DNA from: Anaerolineales bacterium
GTDB taxonomy: Bacteria; Chloroflexota; Anaerolineae; Anaerolineales; Villigracilaceae
DNA: 6,407 nucleotides
Direction: 5' to 3'
Assembly: GCA_028689195.1 (NCBI GenBank)
Contig: JAQTWR010000159.1
Span: 1-6,407, forward strand
The notes under the pieces: model-generated
Told to the model about the DNA's origin: nothing
What the model saw: the letters and a program-made list of their open reading frames with translations, nothing else
The model's database searches: none
Part shown: positions 1-5,221 of the stretch, one piece after another
How the letters are laid out: each line of letters begins with the position of its first letter
Numbering within the stretch: position 1 is the stretch's first letter
Program-made: the position numbers and the translations under genes

Positions 1-436
1 GTAGGTCGGCGGCGGTCAGCGCGTTTTGGGTAATGGCTCCAATGGCGGGCGGGCAATCCAGCAGGATAAAATCATACGGCGCGGTTTCCAGCATGGTTGC
101 GATGGCGCGCTGCAAGATGGTGGTGTAGCTGGTGCGGACGGGCAGGTATTGCTCGCAGGTTTCGATGCGCGCGTTGGATTGAACCAAGTCGAGATTTTCC
201 ACATCCGTTTTATAGCGGACGTTCGCCAGCGGCAAGTTATCCAGCATGACTTCGCTGGAGGTGTGTTCGGCTTCGCTGGGTTCAAAGCCGAGCGAGAGCG
301 TGAGGTTGGCTTGCGCGTCGAGGTCTATTAGGAGAACGCGGCGTCCCATATCCACAAGGGCGGCTCCCAGCGAGAGCGTGGTTGTAGTTTTTGCCACTCC
401 GCCTTTTTCGTTCGATACGGCGATTATTTTTAACAT
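1..436 (-). CDS. ParA/Soj-family ATPase (MinD/ParA superfamily), 3' end outside window
   Basis: The first 145 residues of a ParA-type P-loop ATPase are visible, and the gene runs off the left edge. The deviant Walker A motif is NEKGGVAKTTT at residues 9-19, with signature lysine K11 and P-loop lysine K16. The Walker A'/switch I segment LLIDLDAQANLT is at 35-46, and Walker B (YDFILLDCPP, D127) is at 121-130, followed by the usual ITQNALTAAD. Family members dimerise on ATP, bind DNA or membrane non-specifically and position cargo such as plasmids, chromosomes or chemoreceptor clusters. The ATG at 434-436 is supported by a GAGG Shine-Dalgarno overlapping the stop codon of the preceding sensor gene, 7 nt away, so translation is probably coupled. 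No ParB gene or parS site is visible. The cargo is unknown, and membership in chromosome partitioning cannot be decided. The family call is very secure; the role next to sensor genes is inference. Confidence 0.94.
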   Translation of the reverse strand, partial: MLKIIAVSNEKGGVAKTTTTLSLGAALVDMGRRVLLIDLDAQANLTLSLGFEPSEAEHTSSEVMLDNLPLANVRYKTDVENLDLVQSNARIETCEQYLPVRTSYTTILQRAIATMLETAPYDFILLDCPPAIGAITQNALTAADL

Positions 437-441
437 GAGTA

Positions 442-445
442 CCTC
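442..445 (-). promoter_or_regulatory. Shine-Dalgarno of the ParA gene, overlapping the upstream stop codon
   Basis: On the minus strand GAGG lies 5 nt before the ATG at 436. It shares bases with the TGA stop (444-446) of the third sensor. This fixes the ParA start and suggests translational coupling: ribosomes finishing the sensor could initiate ParA. Confidence 0.7.
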
Positions 446-2441
446 AACTTTTTGGTTGATCTTTTTGCGGCGCGGTTTTTTTAGGAATAATTTCGATGCG
501 GCTTGCGCCTAACGCGCGTTTCAATTCGTCCACCGCAATTTGAATCATCTCTTGCGGGTCGTTTGTTCCGCGAATTTTGGCGGTAATCTCGGTGACGAGT
601 TGTTCGCGCGTTGCGCGCGTAGACGTTTCTTCAAAGAGGCGGGCGTTTTCCAGCGCAAGACCAAGCCGCTCCGTAACCGATTCGATGATGTTTACCTGTT
701 CGGTGGAAAGCGCTTCCCTGTTTTTATTGACGCGGACGTTCAACGCGCCGATCGTCTGCCCGCGCAGTTGAATGGGGACGGCAAGCGCGTCTTGCTCGTC
801 CGCCGTCAGAACATCCGCTTCTTGCGCCGAACTGCGGGTAAGGGGCTTGCCGCCGGTTGTGGTCTGATAATAGCCTATAACATTTGAAGAGGCTTTGGTT
901 TGCCATGCATCCGTAAGATATTCGCGGAAGAAAGATTGCGATTCTGCGAGCGCTTTTTTGCTTTCTTCCAGCAGGCGCGCGTTGTCAATCGCGATTGCGA
1001 TTTGATCCGCAAGCAAACTGAGAATGGAAACATCTAGGGTTGTAAACGCGTTGATCTCGACGCTTTGTACGTCCAGCGCGCCGATGACCTCTCCGCGCGC
1101 CGAGAGGGGCAGAGCCATTTCAGAGTGGGTTTCGGGCAGGTCGGGATTGTTGAAGTAAGCCGCATCCGCGCCCGTATCCAAAGCGATGCGCGGCGCGGCG
1201 GTTGCGGTGACGTTCCCTACAATGCCCTTTTGCCCCACTTCCAATTTATGCTGTCTTTTCAACATGACCTGTCCGCCGGGGCTGTTGGCGGCGCGCAATA
1301 CGGCGAACTTTTTCGTATCGTTCAGCAGGAAGACGCCCACATGATAAAAGCCGAATCGTTCGCTTACGGTATGGGTAATCAGCGGGAGGAGTTTTTCCAA
1401 ATCTTTTTCGGTGGAAATATAACGCGCAATTTCGGCGATGGTTTGCAGTTCCTTCGCGCGCTTCTCGCTTTGCGCGGTCGCCTTTTCCATTTCAGACGTG
1501 CGTAGCGCGACCCTTTCTTCGAGGCTTCCGATCAACCCTTGAATCTCGTCCGCCATTGTGTTGAACGTTTTTCCCAAAATGCCGATTTCGTCGTTCGACC
1601 TGACGAGCGCTTTTTGTTTGAAGTCTCTTGCCGAAATTTTTTCCGCAACCTGCGTCAATTGGATGATTGGGCGGGTAAAGTAGTTTGAAGCCAGCAGCGC
1701 GATGACCGCGGCAACCATCAAGATAATTGCGCTGGAGGTGACCGTTATGTGGGTTTGATCTTGCGTCAGCGCGGCGATTGCGCTCACCGGCTGCGCCGCG
1801 ACTACGATCCACCGCGTATTGGGTACGCGCGCCGCGGCTGATTCTGCCATCTCGCCGTATTCCAACGAGGGCGCTTGAAAGGAAGTTTGCTGTCCCATTT
1901 GACGCAGCGCGTCTACGATCTCTAATTGCGGCGCAAGCAGCGCGCCCTGTTTGTCTTGTTTGAGGAGATTTTTCCCTTGCAGAAAAGACAGGGTCGTATC
2001 GTCCAGATTTAAGTAAGTTTTGTAAAGCAGGTCGGGCTTGGTGGAATGTCCTAAATTAATGAAATACACGTCGTCTATGAGGAAGGCGTATTCCTTTCCG
2101 CTGGAGTGATTCCCTACGGCGGTTTGCAGCATGGTCTGTAAAACGGAGGCGTTATAAGTCGCGAGTAAAACGCCGATAGATTGACCGTTTGTATTCAAGA
2201 TCGGCGCGGCGAGGTAAATAATGGGGACGTTGACGTTTTCTGGAAATAGCACGTCGGAAAGGTAAGGCTGCCGGGTATCGAAAGGTTCCGTAAAGAATAG
2301 CCGATCTTGATAAGTTAAATTGAGTTTCGACGGTTCGGTATCGAGCAGGGCGAGTCCGTTCGCGTCTATCAACGTGTAAGAGATAATGTTTGTCGCGTCT
2401 TTTTTTACGTAGGTTTCGAGGGTGTTCCGGGCGTGGCTCTC
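444..2441 (-). CDS. C-terminal part of the interrupted sensor: Cache, TM, HAMP, GAF-GAF
   Basis: The open frame continues directly after the TAA, beginning ESHARNTLETYVKKDATNIIS, and runs 665 codons to a TGA at 444-446. It contains most of the Cache domain and a TM helix (SSAIILMVAAVIALLAS). HAMP follows, then a linker with heptad-like ERVALRTSEMEKATAQ. GAF1 has SERFGFYHVGVFLL, AANSPGG, FNNPDLPETHSEMALPL and GALDVQS. GAF2 (VIGYYQTT, then AVPIQLRGQTIGALNVRV) is markedly shorter than its counterpart in the first sensor. The tail is LVTEITAKIRG to RIEIIPKK, then PQKDQPKS. No kinase, cyclase or methyl-accepting output is present. A gene caller may start it at TTG 2372, but that start has no Shine-Dalgarno and would cut the Cache domain. 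Translation from there is doubtful. Confidence 0.8.
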   Translation of the reverse strand, partial: ESHARNTLETYVKKDATNIISYTLIDANGLALLDTEPSKLNLTYQDRLFFTEPFDTRQPYLSDVLFPENVNVPIIYLAAPILNTNGQSIGVLLATYNASVLQTMLQTAVGNHSSGKEYAFLIDDVYFINLGHSTKPDLLYKTYLNLDDTTLSFLQGKNLLKQDKQGALLAPQLEIVDALRQMGQQTSFQAPSLEYGEMAESAAARVPNTRWIVVAAQPVSAIAALTQDQTHITVTSSAIILMVAAVIALLASNYFTRPIIQLTQVAEKISARDFKQKALVRSNDEIGILGKTFNTMADEIQGLIGSLEERVALRTSEMEKATAQSEKRAKELQTIAEIARYISTEKDLEKLLPLITHTVSERFGFYHVGVFLLNDTKKFAVLRAANSPGGQVMLKRQHKLEVGQKGIVGNVTATAAPRIALDTGADAAYFNNPDLPETHSEMALPLSARGEVIGALDVQSVEINAFTTLDVSILSLLADQIAIAIDNARLLEESKKALAESQSFFREYLTDAWQTKASSNVIGYYQTTTGGKPLTRSSAQEADVLTADEQDALAVPIQLRGQTIGALNVRVNKNREALSTEQVNIIESVTERLGLALENARLFEETSTRATREQLVTEITAKIRGTNDPQEMIQIAVDELKRALGASRIEIIPKKTAPQKDQPKS
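963..1355 (-). repeat. Paralogous GAF1 block, copy in third sensor
   Basis: Codes for FGFYHVGVFL to NARLLEE. It resembles the two other blocks at DNA level too, for example the GGGCAGGTCGGG run near 1135 and CATGATAAAAGCC near 1340 (plus strand). Distinctive changes are NSPGGQVM and GNVTAT in place of NSEGGRRM and GYTTGS. Confidence 0.75.
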
Positions 2442-2444
2442 TTA
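2442..2444 (-). other. In-frame TAA interrupting the third sensor gene
   Basis: The codons around it read KDLE-stop-ESHARNTLE. Upstream and downstream frames are identical (start 3242 and end 444 share the phase), so no frameshift is involved. A single substitution from GAA, CAA or AAA would restore a charged or polar residue in what looks like a helix of the Cache domain. Confidence 0.85.
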
Positions 2445-3242
2445 CTCCAGGTCTTTTCTGTTAGCCTCGGGCAGCGAAACGTAATCCACAATATCCGCGA
2501 GGCTGGCTTCAGTGGAGAGCGTCCCAATTTGCTCGTTGACAAAATCCGCAAAGATACCGCTTATCGAAGCGGCGCTCTGTGCCAAATTCGCTTTGACTTG
2601 ATTTTGCAGAATAGTCTGCGATGTGATGTAGGTTTGCCATCCGAGCATAATCAACGGCGTGGCGCTGAGGAAGAGAAATCCCGTAATGAGTTTTGCGCGC
2701 AACCTGAATCTTGAAAACTGGCTTGCGAGAATGATGAGATAAACCGCGCCGAGAATCAGCGCAACGTTCATGGCTCTTTCGGGCGCGGAAGACGGTGGAA
2801 TGTTCTTCGTGTATTGGTCAATGATGATGGTGGCGACGACCGCAAAAAAAGATATTACGATGGCGCGCCCCGCCCAGTCTGGAGACAGGGCATAAACCGC
2901 AATGGTGGATATAAGGATAATGCTTGTAATTCCGGTGGGAATGGAGAGACCCTGTTGAATAAAAACCCTTCCAAAGATCGTAACGATCAACGTTGCAATC
3001 GTCAGCAAAACGCCCAGGTCGCTTTTTCCGCGCCGACTTAGCCACGCGCCGATGAGGGAAACAACCGCAGTCAATAAAATCAAAGACAGGCTGGGACTGA
3101 GTCGCGCAGACCGATTGACGAGCATCGCGCTCGCCGCGATTAAAATAAAGATAACGCCGACGGCGGCGCTGACGCTAAACGCGTTCTTTGCGCGTTTTTC
3201 ATGCTCTAAAGTATTCTGGCGTGTTTCAAGGGTCTCTTGCAT
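2442..3242 (-). CDS. N-terminal part of the interrupted sensor: seven-helix membrane module plus start of Cache domain
   Basis: This is the 266-residue product expected if the TAA at 2442-2444 is honoured. After a charged cytoplasmic N-terminus (MQETLETRQNTLEHEKRAKN), hydrophobic helices lie at about 22-43, 50-69, 76-94, 100-118, 125-142, 157-174 and 185-204. The remainder (ITSQTILQNQVKANLAQSAASISGIFADFVNEQIGT is the core, shown in parts: ITSQTILQNQVK, ANLAQSAASISG, FADFVNEQIG) is the long first helix typical of Cache sensors, and it stops in mid-domain at NRKDLE. I do not recognise the membrane module as a named family; it resembles MASE/7TM-type N-terminal sensor modules only in topology. 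A free 266-residue protein would have no signalling domain. It would probably be non-functional or act only as a membrane anchor. Confidence 0.75.
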   Translation of the reverse strand: MQETLETRQNTLEHEKRAKNAFSVSAAVGVIFILIAASAMLVNRSARLSPSLSLILLTAVVSLIGAWLSRRGKSDLGVLLTIATLIVTIFGRVFIQQGLSIPTGITSIILISTIAVYALSPDWAGRAIVISFFAVVATIIIDQYTKNIPPSSAPERAMNVALILGAVYLIILASQFSRFRLRAKLITGFLFLSATPLIMLGWQTYITSQTILQNQVKANLAQSAASISGIFADFVNEQIGTLSTEASLADIVDYVSLPEANRKDLE

Positions 3243-3251
3243 AAAATAAAT

Positions 3252-3255
3252 TCCT
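3252..3255 (-). promoter_or_regulatory. Shine-Dalgarno of the third sensor
   Basis: AGGA on the minus strand, 9 nt before the ATG at 3242. It supports this start over internal candidates. Confidence 0.6.
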
Positions 3256-3282
3256 GAATGATGTTATGCGCCGCGTAATGTG

Positions 3283-3293
3283 GATACTGTATC
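3283..3293. promoter_or_regulatory. 11-bp perfect palindrome, possible operator
   Basis: GATAC-A-GTATC (minus strand) is a perfect inverted repeat with 5-bp arms and a one-base centre, about 40 nt upstream of the third sensor's start codon. Its location in the only intergenic gap is what makes it noteworthy. An 11-bp palindrome can occur by chance and no regulator is known, so this is a weak call. Confidence 0.25.
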
Positions 3294-3342
3294 ATTTTTT
3301 GCGCGCGTCCGGCGGATTTTCAATCTTCTTATAACGAAGTTT

Positions 3343-5208
3343 TTAGTCTTTGGGCGCGTCTTTGTTTTGCGGCGGCTGCAATTTGATAATAATATCCGCG
3401 TTTTCGAGCAGGGCGCTTAATGCCTGGGCGGTGGTTTGTAAAATACTTTCCGTTTGCACCGACGAACCGATTTTGGACGAAATATCAGAAACGATGCGCT
3501 CGCGCTCTGCGCGACGCGAGGTTTGAGCGAATAAGCGGGCATTTTCCGCCGATAGAGCAACGCGCTCGGCGACGGCTTTAATCACATCCATTTGATCCGC
3601 GTTGATGCGTTCATGGCGCGGCATTTGCACGGTGAGCGTCCCAATGGTTTCTCCGCGCAACGCGACAGGCACGGCGATTTCGGTATGTTTATCGCTTTTC
3701 TCTGTCGTCGCGATTTCTTCATCCTTTTCAAGCGGGGCGGCGCCCAGCGCCGAATAGCGGAAGCCCGTAAGTTTTTCTTCCTTCGGCATGAGACTCCACG
3801 TCTCGCGCATATATTGGCGTTGAATGGCATCGGCTTCGGCAAGCGTCTTGCGCGTTTGGTCGAACAGGCGCGCGTTTTGGATCGCCAGGCTCACTTGCTC
3901 TGCCAGCGCCGATAGGACTTCCACGTCTTCATCTGAAAACGCGTTGACTTCAGAACTTTGAATATCCAGCGCGCCTTCGATTTTTCCCGCAATCTTCAAG
4001 GGCAGCGCCATTTCAGAATGCGTATCGGGCAGGTCTGGGTTATTAAAATGAATAGCGTCTTTGCCCACATTTAACGCGATGCGCGGCTTGCCTGAGCCGG
4101 TCGTATAGCCGACGATGCCTTGCTCGCCTATTTTTAGTTGATGTCCGCGCGTCAGCATTCTTCTTCCGCCTTCGCTGTTCGCCGCCGCAAGGATGGCGTA
4201 TTGATTGCTTGGGTCGTTCAAGAAAATGCCGACATGATAAAAGCCAAATTGCTCGCTGACCACCTGCGAAATATAGGGCAGCAACTCGTGCAGGCTCGCA
4301 GACGCGCTGATGGATTGCGACACTTTCGTGACGGCTTCAAATTGTTTCGCGCGCCGCTTGATGTAGGCGACGGCGGTATTTAATTCGGTAGTGCGTTCCG
4401 ATACGCGCGATTCGAGGCTTGCAATCAACTCGCCTACTTGTCCGGTTAATGTGTTGAATATTTCCGCGATAACGGTAAGTTCGTCCGCGCCGCTAATTTT
4501 GATTGTGTATACGTCGCCTTTTTGGAAGGACTCGGCGCTTTTGCGTAATTCAGCCAGCGGGCGGGTGATGCTGACCGCAATGAGCGCCGAAAAAACCAGC
4601 GCCAGAAAAAAGCCGGAAATCATCAGCGTAAGCCCTGTGCGGCTACTTTGCTGCGCGTCGTTGAGCGCCTTTTCGTTTGAGGCGGCGACTTGTTTTACAT
4701 TGTCGTCTACAAGCAGTTCGAGGCGCAGGCTGATATCGTTTCCAAGTTGTTGCAGACGGATTTCCTGCCGCGCTACTTCGGCGGCGTTTTTTGCGATATT
4801 CGCTTTTTGCAGGTCTACAATCTGTTGGCGGTAGAGTTCCAGCGAGTGAATAGTCAGCCCGATACTCTTCGACTGCTCGTCGTTGACCGTAAGGTCTTGC
4901 GCGTCGCGCAGGTCTCGAATCGCCTGATTGGCGCCATCCAACGATTCGTAGGCTGGGGCAAGGTCTTGGATATAGCGGCTAAGACTCAATTGAGAAGAAA
5001 CCACGCGCCGCGAAGCGGTCAAAAGCAGGCGTTCCACTTGGGTGTCTACGTTTGTCACTTGTTCCAGACGACCGACGAGCGAATTCAGGCTTAATAAAAG
5101 GATGGGAGATATTAAACCGGCAAGCAGCATGATTAGCAGAAAACTGCTGATGATGCGTACCCGTACAGGCGTCTGCCGTAAGAATCGATCAAAAATCCAA
5201 TTAGCCAT
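3343..5208 (-). CDS. Two-TM HAMP-GAF-GAF sensor protein without output domain, 621 aa
   Basis: This is a complete membrane sensor. A basic, short N-terminus (MANWIFDRFLRQTPVRVR) precedes TM1 at ~19-41. Residues ~42-190 are an all-helical, polar extracytoplasmic domain reminiscent of four-helix-bundle (4HB_MCP or CHASE3-like) sensors, and TM2 is at ~193-213. HAMP is at ~214-266 (TRPLAELRKSAESF, then GADELTVIAEIFNTL), followed by a coiled coil with ERVSERTTEL-like character (SRVSERTTELNTA, 267-279). GAF1 (~290-450) has FGFYHVGIFL, AANSEGG, GEQGIVGYTT, FNNPDLPDTHSEMALPL and GALDIQS. GAF2 (~462-560) is GFRYSALG, then IAVPVALRGETIGTLTVQ. The tail (565-621) is IVSDISSKIGS to IIIKLQPPQ. The NKFDE motif of cyclic-nucleotide GAF domains is absent. 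No kinase or other effector follows, so it probably signals through a partner. The ATG follows AAAGG by 8 nt, and the preceding gene ends 11 nt upstream. Ligand unknown; architecture secure. Confidence 0.93.
   Translation of the reverse strand: MANWIFDRFLRQTPVRVRIISSFLLIMLLAGLISPILLLSLNSLVGRLEQVTNVDTQVERLLLTASRRVVSSQLSLSRYIQDLAPAYESLDGANQAIRDLRDAQDLTVNDEQSKSIGLTIHSLELYRQQIVDLQKANIAKNAAEVARQEIRLQQLGNDISLRLELLVDDNVKQVAASNEKALNDAQQSSRTGLTLMISGFFLALVFSALIAVSITRPLAELRKSAESFQKGDVYTIKISGADELTVIAEIFNTLTGQVGELIASLESRVSERTTELNTAVAYIKRRAKQFEAVTKVSQSISASASLHELLPYISQVVSEQFGFYHVGIFLNDPSNQYAILAAANSEGGRRMLTRGHQLKIGEQGIVGYTTGSGKPRIALNVGKDAIHFNNPDLPDTHSEMALPLKIAGKIEGALDIQSSEVNAFSDEDVEVLSALAEQVSLAIQNARLFDQTRKTLAEADAIQRQYMRETWSLMPKEEKLTGFRYSALGAAPLEKDEEIATTEKSDKHTEIAVPVALRGETIGTLTVQMPRHERINADQMDVIKAVAERVALSAENARLFAQTSRRAERERIVSDISSKIGSSVQTESILQTTAQALSALLENADIIIKLQPPQNKDAPKD
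3856..4248 (-). repeat. Paralogous GAF1 block, copy in second sensor
   Basis: Codes for FGFYHVGIFL to NARLFDQ. It shares CATGATAAAAGCC (plus strand, near 4233) and GGGCAGGTC (near 4028) with the third-sensor copy, and the ATTCTTCTTCCGCCTTCGCT run (near 4158) with the first-sensor copy. The copies are gene-duplication products, diverged by many silent and replacement changes. Confidence 0.75.
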
Positions 5209-5216
5209 TTTATTTA

Positions 5217-5221
5217 CCTTT
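5217..5221 (-). promoter_or_regulatory. Shine-Dalgarno of the second sensor, overlapping the upstream stop
   Basis: AAAGG on the minus strand ends 8 nt before the ATG at 5208. It shares bases with the TAA (5220-5222) of the first sensor, so the two genes are very likely co-transcribed and possibly translationally coupled. Confidence 0.7.

Larger units (their letters stand above)
444..3242 (-). pseudogene. 7TM-dCache-HAMP-GAF-GAF sensor, one gene interrupted by an in-frame TAA
   Basis: Read through the TAA at codon 267, this is one 932-codon frame. Residues 22-204 hold about seven hydrophobic helices. Residues ~205-500 form an extracytoplasmic double-Cache-like domain (SYTLIDANGLALLDTEPS, then YLSDV, APILNTNGQSIGVLLATYN, and RWIVVAAQPVSA near the end). 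TM8 is at ~501-520, HAMP at ~522-575 (TRPIIQLT, then NDEIGILGKTFNTM), a coiled coil at ~570-605, GAF1 at ~600-760, a shortened GAF2 at ~770-870 and a conserved tail. An odd number of helices before the Cache domain puts it outside if the N-terminus is inside, which fits one intact protein. Start ATG 3240-3242 has an AGGA 9 nt upstream. No good internal start follows the TAA: the first in-frame candidate is a TTG (2370-2372) without a Shine-Dalgarno. It is either a recent nonsense pseudogene, a base error or a read-through stop. The one-gene interpretation is strong; the cause is undecided. Confidence 0.85.
3243..3342 (-). other. 100-nt intergenic gap between second and third sensor genes
   Basis: This is the only sizeable gap in the window, and it contains no ORF worth calling. 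Near the third sensor it holds a Shine-Dalgarno (AGGA, 3252-3255) and two short inverted repeats. A TTGAAA hexamer (3318-3323, minus strand) is followed after 18 nt only by a poor AAAAAT, so a promoter is possible but not convincing. No stem with a following U-run that would make a clear terminator was found, so co-transcription across the gap remains plausible. Confidence 0.5.

Noticed and set aside
26..512. Plus-strand open frames opposite the ParA gene and its start
   Set aside because: They are antisense shadows of a clear ParA reading frame. The translations have no recognisable motif and no Shine-Dalgarno of note.
1065..1505. 146-codon plus-strand open frame
   Set aside because: It lies wholly opposite the GAF1 and coiled-coil coding region of the third sensor. 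Its composition (Arg, Gly, Gln rich) is that expected from reading GC-rich codons on the reverse strand.
2373..2444. Programmed frameshift or two separate, intentionally split genes at the third sensor
   Set aside because: Both halves are in the same phase, so no frameshift is needed. The break falls inside a folded domain, and no Shine-Dalgarno-supported start follows the stop. No obvious hairpin or read-through context was recognised, though read-through cannot be excluded from sequence alone.
3300..3320. Rho-independent terminator after the second sensor
   Set aside because: The GC-rich stretch (TCCGCCGGACGCGCGC, minus strand) has no stem with a workable loop, and the run that follows it is A, not T, on the transcribed sense strand.
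3295..3323. Sigma-70-type promoter upstream of the third sensor
   Set aside because: TTGAAA is an acceptable -35, but the only hexamers at 17-18 nt spacing are A-runs with poor -10 character. Better TGATAC is 23 nt away, too far.
4391..4834. 147-codon plus-strand open frame
   Set aside because: It is antisense to the HAMP and helical domain of the second sensor. Ser/Arg/Cys-rich low-quality translation with no family resemblance.
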